Positions 1-7,584 of a stretch of DNA of 41,263 nucleotides are shown here, one piece after another. The notes beneath the pieces were generated by a model. That model was not told where the DNA came from. It did no database searches and was given only the letters and a program-made list of their open reading frames with translations. Position 1 is the first letter of the stretch. Every line of letters starts with the position of its first letter. This DNA is from Kiritimatiellia bacterium (GTDB lineage: Bacteria; Verrucomicrobiota; Kiritimatiellia; CAIQIC01; Lenti-01): the NCBI GenBank assembly GCA_017458625.1, contig JAFTAH010000003.1:1-41263 (forward strand), in the 5' to 3' direction. The position numbers and the translations under genes are program-made.

Positions 1-99
1 CAGAAAATGGCCTTGTTTGTTGAAAACAGTCGAAAATCGCATGTCTATGAAAATATAGACATATCATTTGGCCTTTCGCGGTCGAGGGAGACGCCTGGG
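1..99 (+). repeat. Terminal direct repeat, left copy
   Basis: This segment recurs at 41164-41263 in the same orientation. The only difference I see is a run of four A's here (22-26 region) against five there. It contains a perfect 8-bp inverted repeat, ATGTCTAT/ATAGACAT, at 41-48 and 55-62 with a 6-nt AT-rich loop. The AT-rich character contrasts with the GC-rich arms that begin at 92. It is either the overlap of a circular assembly with an A-run error, or a dispersed element present at both contig ends. Confidence 0.9.
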
Positions 100-205
100 G
101 GCGCGGGCGTCCCGCCCGCGAAAATCCAAAGGATGGCGGGAGAACGGTTTACCAAGGGGGCTTCCCAAGGAACATCGCGGGCGGGCCGCCCGCGCCCCCA
201 GGGCA
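92..205. repeat. Long GC-rich inverted repeat (dispersed palindrome type)
   Basis: The arms at about 93-120 and 176-203 are reverse complements over about 28 bases with one mismatch. Each runs from a CCTGGGGGCGCGGGCG core to a CGCCCGCGA core. The roughly 55-base middle is not palindromic. A related, less perfect copy lies at 40174-40261. When translated, such sequences give Arg/Ala/Pro-rich peptides that should not be annotated as protein; this explains the apparent coding capacity upstream of the hydrolase start. Confidence 0.8.
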
Positions 206-215
206 ATCGCCCGTA

Positions 216-234
216 CCTCACACTTTTTGCTCAC
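216..234 (-). repeat. Putative 19-bp terminal inverted repeat, right end
   Basis: Read on the minus strand this is GTGAGCAAAAAGTGTGAGG. It matches 41127-41145 on the plus strand (GTGAGCAAAAAGTGTAAGG) with one mismatch. Across the joined ends these two sites would bound an element of about 270 bp that contains the terminal repeat and the GC-rich palindrome, which is the architecture of a MITE. No transposase was seen. Confidence 0.5.
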
Positions 235-328
235 CCTCGTCCTGGTGTTCCTGCCGCTATTTCTTGTAATCGGAGGGCGTTTGTGCAAGAATGGATGGAC
301 ACTTCTTTCAACGCGAGGCAAAGTTCCG

Positions 329-1555
329 ATGGCAGCGCATGGGACCCATTTTTCGAGACGAGAGGCGGGAAACGGCATTCTCGGCCGCCTGCTGGCAGTC
401 GCCGTGCTGGCGATGGGACTGTGTCTGCGGACCCATGCCGCGGATGTGCCGGCCCGTGTCATCTACTGCCCGGGATGGATGCGCGTCAGCTCGACGCCGG
501 AGGAAAACTTCGATGCCTTGCGCACCCTGTTTCCCGGAGCAGACGTCACGACGTTTTCCTGGGAGGGCGACAACCTCCTCTTCTGGAAATGCCGCGACCA
601 GGCCGACCAGGCCAGCCATCGCCTTGCCGGAGAGCTCCTCGCCCTCTCGGAGGCCGAGCGCAGCAAGACCGTTCTGATTGGCCATTCGCTCGGCGCAAGG
701 ATTGTGATTGGCGCCCTTGCCGACCTCGCGCAGTCGGGAAAAACCGTAGGCGAGGCCATTGTCGCCGCAGCGGCGATTCCCGGCGACGACCCACGCATTT
801 CCGCCGCCGTCCAGGCGAGCCGCGCCCCGCTGGTCGTTGTCGTCAATCCCGACGACCCCATCCTCAAATGGTTCTACTACTCCTTTGGCGAAGGGCTCAC
901 CATGCCGCTGGGCATCAATGGCGTCGACTGCCCGGGGCCGCATGTCCGCCAGCTCGTCATGGCCCCGGAAGACCTCCACGGGGCCGCGGTCGCCGCGCCG
1001 CCCCTGCAAATGGCCGCCATGCGCCAGCTCTGCGCCCACTACGTCAAGTTCTACATCGACTTCCTGGCCGAACAGCGCGCCAACGGCTATCCCGCCACCG
1101 CGCGCAACGTGGTGCGGCAGGACATCGCCAACGTTGCGCTTCCCGTCGTCGATGGCGGCGTGTTCTGGGACACCCTGTGGCGGCTGCCCTCCGGCTGGGA
1201 GCTCCAGCGCCACAAGCTCACCGGCCATTGCCGCATCCTCGACCCCCACGGAATCCGGCGTGCCTGGGGGAGCGAAGCCGCCATGCGGCGCTCCTTCGCC
1301 GCCCTGGCCACGGCCACGCGCCAAGGCCGCCGCCCCGTCACCGAGGGCTATACCAACGTCGAACTTCCCGTCCTCGATGGCGAAGTCTTCTGGACTGTCC
1401 TCGCCCAAACCGCCTCCGGCTGGAAGCTCGAACGCCATAAGCTCACCGGCCACTGCCGCATCCTCGACCCTGGCGCCGTCCGGCGCGCCTGGGGGCCCGA
1501 GCTCCTCATGCAGCGCAAATTCTACGAAATCCTCGCCGCGGAAAGCGCCCGATAA
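329..1555 (+). CDS. Secreted alpha/beta-hydrolase-fold protein with duplicated C-terminal module
   Basis: A 408-residue protein if translation begins at the ATG at 329, which is preceded by a weak GAGG. Longer in-frame starts would translate the upstream repeat. A signal peptide is likely: arginines, then the hydrophobic stretch LLAVAVLAMGLCL, then an AHA-like cleavage region near residue 38. The GHSLG nucleophile elbow puts the candidate serine at residue 120; a later NPDDP and an LHG could supply the acid and histidine. This fits an alpha/beta hydrolase of unknown substrate. Residues about 268-325 and 343-400 are two copies of one module (DG-VFW, SGW-L-RHKLTGHCRILDP, RRAWG), 75 residues apart and also similar in DNA, so a recent duplication. 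I do not recognise the module. Confidence is good for the fold and low for the function. Confidence 0.75.
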   Translation: MAAHGTHFSRREAGNGILGRLLAVAVLAMGLCLRTHAADVPARVIYCPGWMRVSSTPEENFDALRTLFPGADVTTFSWEGDNLLFWKCRDQADQASHRLAGELLALSEAERSKTVLIGHSLGARIVIGALADLAQSGKTVGEAIVAAAAIPGDDPRISAAVQASRAPLVVVVNPDDPILKWFYYSFGEGLTMPLGINGVDCPGPHVRQLVMAPEDLHGAAVAAPPLQMAAMRQLCAHYVKFYIDFLAEQRANGYPATARNVVRQDIANVALPVVDGGVFWDTLWRLPSGWELQRHKLTGHCRILDPHGIRRAWGSEAAMRRSFAALATATRQGRRPVTEGYTNVELPVLDGEVFWTVLAQTASGWKLERHKLTGHCRILDPGAVRRAWGPELLMQRKFYEILAAESAR

Positions 1556-1646
1556 TCCCTGCATGGGACTCAAAAGGCCGTAAAACATCGTGCGTTCCAC
1601 CGACATTTCACAGCCGTTCTTGTGGGCGTCTTGGTCCCTTTTGGGT

Positions 1647-1702
1647 GACTTGCGACTTGCGACTTGCGACAGGCGGCGGGCGACTTGCGATGGGCGACGA
1701 CG
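1647..1702 (+). repeat. Heptanucleotide tandem repeat (GACTTGC-type)
   Basis: From 1647 the sequence reads in 7-base steps: GACTTGC three times, then GACAGGC, GGCGGGC, GACTTGC, GATGGGC and a degenerate GACGACG. A second heptamer array, GACAGAC-GACAGAC-GACAGTC, lies after uvrA at 22179-22199. Both are intergenic. Confidence 0.75.
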
Positions 1703-1883
1703 ATAGGCGGGAGAGGGAGGGTGGCCGGGGGAGGAGGACCGCATTTCGTGTTGCCACGGAGAGCGGGGCGGCGGCGGCAAGGCAGAATTCACGTTTTGCC
1801 AATCTTTCGCTATTTGTCATGGCATTGACGATGAACAGGCACAACATGTGGTGTCCATTGGAAAATCGAACTTGTCTGGAGAA

Positions 1884-1914
1884 TTGCGGCTTGTCGGCGG
1901 GGGCGGGGTATGGT
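1884..1914 (+). promoter_or_regulatory. Weak candidate promoter of nrdD
   Basis: TTGCGG at 1884-1889 and TATGGT at 1909-1914 are 19 bp apart, which is long. It is listed because the same G-run plus TATGGT arrangement precedes uvrA and the aldehyde dehydrogenase gene. Confidence 0.3.
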
Positions 1915-1987
1915 TTTTTGCCCCCGTTCCTCGCGGGAAGGTCTCGCAGGACGAAGTGATTTCCTGCCAACGAAAGCAAAACGCAAC

Positions 1988-4819
1988 ATGCACGAAGAAA
2001 CGATGATTTTTGACGGATTCTGCAAGCGCGACGGGATGGTGGTGCCGTTCCGCCGGGAGAAGATCGTGACGGCCATTACGAAGGCGGCGGAAGAGGTGGA
2101 GCGCCGCGACCACCTGCAGGTGGGGCAGACCATGCCCGAGCAGATGGCCGACCTGGTCGTCGCCCAGCTGAACGATCCGCAGAGCGAATACTATGTGTCG
2201 CCGGACGCCGAGGGGCGCCGCATTCCCCAGATCGAGGACATGCAGGACCTCATCGAGATTGTCCTGGCGGAGCAGGGCTATGCGCCCATCGTCGCGGCCT
2301 ACAAGCGGTTCCGGAAGCACCGCCAGCTGGCCCGCGAGCGCATCCGCGTGACGAATGCCAAGGGGGGGAAGTCGGACGGCAAGCCCGTCGACCTCACGGA
2401 TGCCTCGATGCTGCTGGTCGACCGGGCCGAACGCGGCAACGCCCTGCCCTGGGACCGCAAGGAGCTCGTCGCCACGCTCCTCGCGCACACGGACCTCAAC
2501 CAGGAGGTCGCGCTGAACATCGCCAAGACGGTGGAAAACGAGGTCATCGCCAGCGGGATGCGGTCGGTGGACAGCTCGCTGCTGCGCGAGTTCCTGAACA
2601 ACGAGCTGAGCCTGCGCGGCTACCAGCACCAGCTGCGCGACCTCTCGGTGTACGGGGTTTCGCGCCAGTTCGTCGACCGCCTGATGTACGCGAAGAGCCT
2701 GGAGAACTCCAACATCGTCAACAACAATCCGGAAGCCGTGCAGCTGGGCATCGCGGAGCTGGTGCTGAAGCAGTGGGCGCTGGACACGATCTTCTCGCCG
2801 GACCTGCGCGAGGCGCACAACACCGGGGCCCTGCACCTGCACGACCTAGGCTATCCGCACCGCGTCTACTGCTCGTCGCACTCCGTCGAGTACATCAAGA
2901 AGTACGGGCTGCGGGGGCTCAACAACCTCAACAACGAATCCAGTCCGGCGCATACGGCGCACGTGCTGACCACCCACCTGCACACCTTCGTGGCCTCCAT
3001 GCAGGCCAACTACGCCGGGGCGCTGGGGCTGGCCTACATCAACATCATGTACGCGCCCTACCTCGTCGGCTGCGACGCGAAGGAAATCAAGCAGATTGCG
3101 CAGGGCCTCATCTTCGGCGGGGCGCAGAACGCGTTCTCGCGCGGCGGGCAGACGATCTTCATGGACTTCAACATCCACACGGGCGTGCCGAGCTATCTGC
3201 GCTCCGTGCCCGCCGTCGGCCCCGCCGGCCGCTACATGCTCCGCATGGCCGATGGCTCCGTCCGCCGTCTCCGCGAGGAGCGCCTGGCCGAAACCGATGC
3301 CCACGGGCATCCGCTCATGCGCCTCTGGCTCGACCCCGAAACGTCCGCCGAGGGCGATGCCGAGGCCGCCGTCGCCGCCGAGAAGCCCCGTCTGGTCCTG
3401 GCCGAGCTTGCCGATGCCAAGAAGGGGCTGGTCCTCGACGCGGCCGTCGAGGCCGACCTGGCCGCCCGGGGCGAGCACATCCTCACCTATGGCGACTTCG
3501 AGGCGCAGGCCCGCGCGATGGCGATGGCGCTCCTGGACGTCTGGCAGGAGGGCGACGCCAACGGCCACGTCTTCGAGTTCCCCAAGTGCGACTTCCACGT
3601 CTCCGCCGAAACCTTCTCCGACGCGGACCAGCTGGCCGTCTACGAGCACGCCTGCCAGGTGGCCTCCCGCAACGGCTCGGTGTACTTCATCTTCGACCGC
3701 GACGAAGTGACGCTCTCCGCCTGCTGCCGTCTGCGCACCACCATCCAGGACACGTACATGATGCGGCATCCCGAGTCCATGCGCTTCTGCGGGTTCCAGA
3801 ACGTCACCATCAACATCCCGCAGTGCGCCTACCGCGCCGCCCGCGCCGGCCACAAGGACCTCGACGGCCTGCTCGGCGAAATCGACGCCATGATGGACCT
3901 GGCCGTCAAGGCCCACGAGCAGAAGCGCCACCGCATCGCCGAGATGCTTTCCGGCCCCGGCTATCCGCTCTGGCAGATCGGCAAGCTGGCCAACGATGGC
4001 CTGCCGTACGTCGACCTCGCCACGGCCACCTACATCATCGGACTCATCGGCGTCAACGATGCCGTCCAGTTCCTGACCGGCAAGCAGTTCCACGAGTCCG
4101 GCGAGGCGCTGCGCCTGGGCGAGAAGATCGTCGCCCACATGTTCCTCCGCGCCAAGAAGCTTTCCGCCAAGCACGGCATGAAGCTGACGCTGGAGGAGTC
4201 GCCGGCCGAGTCCGCCGCCCGCCGCCTGGCCAAGGCCGACCTCGTCTACTACCGCGACGAGGCCCTGTCCATCTACAAGGGCGGCAGCGAGGACGTCGCC
4301 TACTACACCAACAGCGTCCACCTCGCCGCCGACGCGCCGGTCTCTCTGGTCGAGCGCATCCGCAAGCAGGCCCGCTTCCACTCCCTCATCGAGTCCGGGG
4401 CCATCACCCACGCCTTCATCGGCGAGGAACGCCCGTCGCCGGCGGCCATCGACACGCTGGTGCGCGAGACGTTCTTCCGCACGCAGTCGGCGCAGGTCGT
4501 CCTCTCGCCGGAGTTCACCTACTGCCTGGACTGCGGCCACAACATGCGCGGCCTCCACGACACCTGCACGGCCTGCGGCTCGACGCGCGTCGAGGGCGAA
4601 ACCCGCGTCGTCGGCTACTTCTCCAAGATCCAGAACTGGAACAAGTCCAAGCGCGAAGGCGAGCTGCCCGCCCGCCGGCGCGGCGTCTATGCCGTGGCCG
4701 CCGACCCCACGCTCGTCGCGGCCTGCGGCGGCACCTCGGCCCTCGCCGAGAACGCCCCCGCCCTCCCGACCGCCGGCCCGACCCCCTGGACTCCCGCCCC
4801 CGCCACCGCCAACCCCTAA
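1988..4819 (+). CDS. nrdD: Anaerobic (class III) ribonucleoside-triphosphate reductase
   Basis: A 943-residue protein if begun at the ATG at 1988; the ATG at 2003 is an alternative. It reduces ribonucleotides to deoxyribonucleotides without oxygen, using a glycyl radical. An ATP-cone regulatory domain occupies about residues 5-100 (RREKIVTAI core). The large catalytic barrel follows. The C-terminus has the four-cysteine zinc site (C846, C849, C860, C863) and the glycyl-radical motif RVVGY with the radical glycine at 876, then NWNKSKREGE as usual for NrdD. About 45 residues of low-complexity Ala/Pro-rich tail follow the radical loop, which is unusual because NrdD normally ends soon after it. 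The next gene encodes a thiol-redox protein that could re-reduce the enzyme. The activating enzyme NrdG is not in the window. Confidence 0.95.
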   Translation: MHEETMIFDGFCKRDGMVVPFRREKIVTAITKAAEEVERRDHLQVGQTMPEQMADLVVAQLNDPQSEYYVSPDAEGRRIPQIEDMQDLIEIVLAEQGYAPIVAAYKRFRKHRQLARERIRVTNAKGGKSDGKPVDLTDASMLLVDRAERGNALPWDRKELVATLLAHTDLNQEVALNIAKTVENEVIASGMRSVDSSLLREFLNNELSLRGYQHQLRDLSVYGVSRQFVDRLMYAKSLENSNIVNNNPEAVQLGIAELVLKQWALDTIFSPDLREAHNTGALHLHDLGYPHRVYCSSHSVEYIKKYGLRGLNNLNNESSPAHTAHVLTTHLHTFVASMQANYAGALGLAYINIMYAPYLVGCDAKEIKQIAQGLIFGGAQNAFSRGGQTIFMDFNIHTGVPSYLRSVPAVGPAGRYMLRMADGSVRRLREERLAETDAHGHPLMRLWLDPETSAEGDAEAAVAAEKPRLVLAELADAKKGLVLDAAVEADLAARGEHILTYGDFEAQARAMAMALLDVWQEGDANGHVFEFPKCDFHVSAETFSDADQLAVYEHACQVASRNGSVYFIFDRDEVTLSACCRLRTTIQDTYMMRHPESMRFCGFQNVTINIPQCAYRAARAGHKDLDGLLGEIDAMMDLAVKAHEQKRHRIAEMLSGPGYPLWQIGKLANDGLPYVDLATATYIIGLIGVNDAVQFLTGKQFHESGEALRLGEKIVAHMFLRAKKLSAKHGMKLTLEESPAESAARRLAKADLVYYRDEALSIYKGGSEDVAYYTNSVHLAADAPVSLVERIRKQARFHSLIESGAITHAFIGEERPSPAAIDTLVRETFFRTQSAQVVLSPEFTYCLDCGHNMRGLHDTCTACGSTRVEGETRVVGYFSKIQNWNKSKREGELPARRRGVYAVAADPTLVAACGGTSALAENAPALPTAGPTPWTPAPATANP

Positions 4820-4825
4820 CCTCCT

Positions 4826-4848
4826 GGATTTCTAGACATCTAGAATCC
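4826..4848 (+). repeat. CTAG-containing hairpin between nrdD and the glutaredoxin-like gene
   Basis: GGATTTCTAGA and TCTAGAATCC pair around a 2-nt CA loop, with one bulged T. It lies 6 nt after the nrdD stop and about 18 nt before the next ATG. It could be an mRNA processing or stability element. It resembles the CTAG-rich array at 12626-12687, which begins with the same CCTGGATT. Confidence 0.55.
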
Positions 4849-4866
4849 TGGAAAAGGACTTTTCCC

Positions 4867-5244
4867 ATGAAAACCTATCAAATCCACGTCTTCGGCAAGC
4901 CCGGTTGCGCCAAGTGCCACGCCCTGCAGGGGCGCCTCGACGACCTGCTGGCCGAGCCCGACTTCGCCGACTTCGAGAAGGTCTACCACGACCTCGAGAC
5001 CGAGGAGGGCCTGGTGGCCTTCTGCGAAGCCGAATGCCTCAATCCGCAGCGCGTGCCCGCGTTCTACGTGGCCAAGGACGGCGAACCCATGCCCAATCCG
5101 GCCCCCGGCGCCCCGGATGCCGTGCTGGGCGACACCGCCCTCTACACCTGGCTGGGCCTCCAGACCGACTACTCCCCGCGCGGCCGCGGCGTCCTCTCCC
5201 CGAAGATGCTTGAGCATACCCTCCGCCGCGCCATGGCCTGCTAG
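4867..5244 (+). CDS. Glutaredoxin/thioredoxin-like small redox protein
   Basis: A 125-residue protein beginning MKTYQIHVFGKPGCAKC. The CAKC pair (C14, C17) follows a beta strand as in glutaredoxin- or NrdH-like folds, and VPAFYVAKDGE later supplies the cis-proline-type VP motif. It starts 47 nt after the nrdD stop and reads in the same direction. A role as reductant for NrdD, or for its cysteine pair, is inferred from position. Two more cysteines (in FCEAEC) could bind metal or form a second disulfide. The C-terminal ~45 residues are not typical of a minimal glutaredoxin. No membrane or signal segment is visible. Confidence 0.75.
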   Translation: MKTYQIHVFGKPGCAKCHALQGRLDDLLAEPDFADFEKVYHDLETEEGLVAFCEAECLNPQRVPAFYVAKDGEPMPNPAPGAPDAVLGDTALYTWLGLQTDYSPRGRGVLSPKMLEHTLRRAMAC

Positions 5245-5295
5245 CCGTTCCGCTGGTGCCCCGCCGTTTCCCCGTCGCCCTCCAGTCGTCCCGCC

Positions 5296-5386
5296 GAAAC
5301 AGGTTTCCATTGTCTGGAAAAACCCCGGAAACAGGTTTCCATTGTCTGGAAAAATGGCCGAAACATGTTTCCATTGTCTGGAAAAA
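5296..5386 (+). repeat. Three direct repeats of a 27-nt unit, 32-bp period
   Basis: Units lie at 5296-5322, 5328-5354 and 5360-5386, separated by 5-nt spacers (CCCCG, TGGCC). The first two are identical and the third has one change (AGGT to ATGT). Each contains two overlapping dyads: GGAAACAGGTTTCC (in unit 2, counting the spacer G) and TTTCCATTGTCTGGAAA. It fills most of the 203-bp gap before the membrane protease-like gene. A single degenerate copy, CATTGTCTGGCAAA, lies near 22269. Confidence 0.85.
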
Positions 5387-5447
5387 CTAGTCGTGCCGGC
5401 TAGGGCCATTCCTTGCGCCTGCTTGTTCCTCGTTATCTCCTGACCTG

Positions 5448-6152
5448 ATGGCCGGCCGCTGGAAAAAGACCAAGTTCCTGCTGGGACTCCTCCTGCTGCC
5501 GGTGTGCGCGGCGCTGACGCTGACCTTCTGCCGCGTCGTGACGGTTCTGGCCGAGGCGCCTTCGCGGCTCCCGTGGTTGCACGTCGCGGCGACGGTGGCC
5601 GGCGCGGCGATCTGGCTGCTCGTCTGGTTCCTCCTACCCCGCATGACGCGCACCTACGTCCTGGGCCACGAGCTGACCCACGCCCTGTGGACGTTGTTCT
5701 TCGGCGGGCGTCCCTCCGACCTCAAGGTGACGAGCTCCGGCGGCAGCGTGCGCGTCACCCGCAACAACGTCTGGGTGTCGTTGGCACCGTATTTCTTCCC
5801 GTTCTACACGATTCTCGTGCTGCTGGTCTGGCTGGTGGTGCGGGCCATCTGGCCGATTGCGCGGCCCTACGCGCCCATCGCCCTCTTCTGGATGGGCCTC
5901 ACCTGGGCCTTCCACCTCACCTTCACTTTCCACTATCTGCGCGGCGGACAGCCTGACGTCTACGAACACGGCCGCCTCTTCTCCTATGCCCTCATCTACC
6001 TCCTCAACCTCGCCTTGCTCGTGGTCACGTTGGTCGCCGTGTCCGCCTGGTCCTTCCGGGGGGCCGCCGTCGACTTCCTCCAGCACCTCGCCGACTTCCT
6101 CCGGGCCGCCGACACCTTTCGCCAGTGGCTCCTCACCCGCCTTCCCACCTGA
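5448..6152 (+). CDS. Polytopic membrane protein with HELTH motif, M50-like metalloprotease candidate
   Basis: A 234-residue membrane protein with about five or six hydrophobic segments. HELTH at residues 74-78, at the end of a hydrophobic segment, is an HExxH zinc motif placed as in site-2-protease-like families. I did not find a clear second M50 motif (NxxPxxxxDG). The likely third ligand is therefore unknown, and the protein may be a distant or degenerate member. No classical Shine-Dalgarno sequence is obvious before the ATG. It converges with the L,D-transpeptidase gene, only 8 bp between stops. Substrate is unknown; regulated intramembrane proteolysis or envelope maintenance is possible. 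Confidence 0.65.
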   Translation: MAGRWKKTKFLLGLLLLPVCAALTLTFCRVVTVLAEAPSRLPWLHVAATVAGAAIWLLVWFLLPRMTRTYVLGHELTHALWTLFFGGRPSDLKVTSSGGSVRVTRNNVWVSLAPYFFPFYTILVLLVWLVVRAIWPIARPYAPIALFWMGLTWAFHLTFTFHYLRGGQPDVYEHGRLFSYALIYLLNLALLVVTLVAVSAWSFRGAAVDFLQHLADFLRAADTFRQWLLTRLPT

Positions 6153-6160
6153 GGCGTGGG

Positions 6161-7264
6161 CTAGGGGAGGATGTGGACGGGGAGGCCGGAGGTGACGGCG
6201 CGGAGGAGGGCGCGGGCATCCCAGTTGGCGAGGCGGAAGCAGCCGTGGGATTCGGTGTGGGAAATCTTTTCGGGGACGGGGGTGCCGTGGAGGCCGTAGC
6301 CGGGGAGCGGGGCGAGGCCAATCCAGGCCAGTCCGACGGGGTTGTTGGGGCCCGGCGGAATGCGGAGGCGGCGGTCGATGCCGGCGGCATTCGGGTCGTT
6401 GGCGTAGAGGGCCGGGTCGAAGGTGTATTCGGGGCGGTCGGCGCAGACGCCCACCTTCAGCGTCTGGCCGACGGGACGCTTGCTCTTGTCGGCGGCGATG
6501 GAACATGGGAACTGGGCCACCAGCGCGTCGCCGCGCCAGGCGCGGACCGTCTTCTGGGAGACGGAGATGTCAAGTCGGGAGAGGGGGCCGGGGAGCCGGG
6601 CGACCTCGGGGAGCGCGGGCACGCGGACGCGGGTGCCGGGGGGCGGATTGGGCCAGGGGAGGGCAGGATTCAGGGCCACGAGGGCGTCCTGGGAGAGGTG
6701 GAAGCGTTCGGCGACGGCCTCGCGGATGGTGACATGGCCGAGCGCGGTCTGCCGGGAACGCTCCAGCCAGGAGTCGGGCCACGGGGTGAGGGCGGAGTGG
6801 TCGGCGGCGGTCACGACATAGGTCGTCCAGAGGTCGTTCGTGGCGAGGAGTTCGGCGGGGGGGCGGGTGCCGTCGACGTAGGGCTTGCGGCCTTGGGCGA
6901 GCAGCCAGCCGTCGAGGGCCTTGTGCGTCTTGCCGCCCCAGTGGCCGTCGATGCAGCCCGGCGAGAAGCGGGCGCGGTCCAGGTTGATTTGCAGGGCGAA
7001 GAGCTGCTCCGGCGGGAGGCCGGCGGGCAGAGGGGAGGTGGCCGTGGGGGAGGGGCGATTGGTGGCGTGGGAAGGCGGGGCGACGGGGCGGGGCTGGGGG
7101 CGCGTGGCAGGGGGCGAATGGGACTGGCCGTGCTCCCAGTCGGGGCGGAGGATGGATACGCCATTGTCCGTCTGGGGAGAGCGGACGGGCACGCAGCCCG
7201 TCAACACCAGCGCCAAAAGGGCCAGAGACACGAGAAGAAAGCCAATTTTCCTGGTCACATCCAT
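6161..7264 (-). CDS. L,D-transpeptidase (YkuD) lipoprotein
   Basis: A 367-residue protein. The ATG at 7264 is chosen over the ATG at 7273 because a candidate -10 element overlaps the latter and AGGA lies at suitable distance before 7264. The N-terminus is a lipoprotein signal with lipobox LTGC (C24). A Pro/Ser-rich linker is followed by a peptidoglycan-binding-1-like segment (LQINLDRARFSPGCIDGHWG), a LysM-like segment (TIREAVAERFHLSQDALVALNP), and the YkuD catalytic domain with SHGCFRL (His340, Cys342). It should make 3-3 or lipoprotein crosslinks in peptidoglycan using cysteine chemistry, resistant to most beta-lactams. It is the last gene of the serpin-BON-TPR run, after a 320-bp gap, so it may be transcribed separately. 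Confidence 0.9.
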   Translation of the reverse strand: MDVTRKIGFLLVSLALLALVLTGCVPVRSPQTDNGVSILRPDWEHGQSHSPPATRPQPRPVAPPSHATNRPSPTATSPLPAGLPPEQLFALQINLDRARFSPGCIDGHWGGKTHKALDGWLLAQGRKPYVDGTRPPAELLATNDLWTTYVVTAADHSALTPWPDSWLERSRQTALGHVTIREAVAERFHLSQDALVALNPALPWPNPPPGTRVRVPALPEVARLPGPLSRLDISVSQKTVRAWRGDALVAQFPCSIAADKSKRPVGQTLKVGVCADRPEYTFDPALYANDPNAAGIDRRLRIPPGPNNPVGLAWIGLAPLPGYGLHGTPVPEKISHTESHGCFRLANWDARALLRAVTSGLPVHILP

Positions 7265-7584
7265 GAGGAACATCCTAGGGGCGGGGAAAGTTCGCACAAC
7301 GAGACAACTGAACACGAAAATGTTCCCAAAGTAAAGCCTGGAAAGAGGACGGGGGAGGGGGGGGGAAGGGGCAAGGGGTGGTGCGGAGGACAAAGGACGG
7401 GGGAGGCCTCCGCACTCCCCGGGAGGGGCGGGAACCGGATGGGGCAGGGGGGGCAAAATGCAAAAAAAAGCCAATGTTTTCCGAAAAATCACAAGAGTTT
7501 TGGGGGCGATAAGGGGGGGGAGGACAGCGGCGGTTCAGCGAGGGCGACGGAGGAGGGGAGAGCGGCTCGGAACCGGACGGCGGG
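7265..7584. other. Intergenic region with a dispersed GT-rich element
   Basis: 320 bases without a gene between the TPR lipoprotein and the L,D-transpeptidase. The segment 7468-7526 (GCCAATGTTTTCCG, then GAGTTTTGGGGGCGAT and a G-rich tail) is related to 22337-22395 (ACCAATGTTTCACG, GGGTTTTGGGGCGAT, G-rich tail), the gap between uvrA and rsmE. A shorter match, CCCAATGTTTTCC, is near 28049. Confidence 0.55.
7272..7299 (-). promoter_or_regulatory. Candidate promoter of the L,D-transpeptidase gene
   Basis: On the minus strand, TTGTGC (7299-7294), a 16-bp spacer and TAGGAT (7277-7272). The predicted transcript would begin close to the ATG at 7264, giving a very short or absent leader. This supports the downstream start codon. 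Confidence 0.4.

Larger units (their letters stand above)
1556..1987. other. Intergenic region before nrdD: heptamer array and possible promoter
   Basis: 432 bases without a convincing gene. It holds the heptamer array at 1647-1702, a G-rich stretch, and a possible hairpin with arms CGGGGGC at 1898-1904 and GCCCCCG at 1920-1926. A TATGGT element lies at 1909-1914. I recognised no NrdR-type box. Confidence 0.6.

Noticed and set aside
2773..5244. Long frame overlapping nrdD and containing the glutaredoxin-like gene
   Set aside because: Only the part from 4867 is real. Before that the frame is Arg/Pro-rich shadow of nrdD.
5296..5386. CRISPR-like array
   Set aside because: Three units with 5-nt spacers and no cas genes. 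Spacers are far too short.
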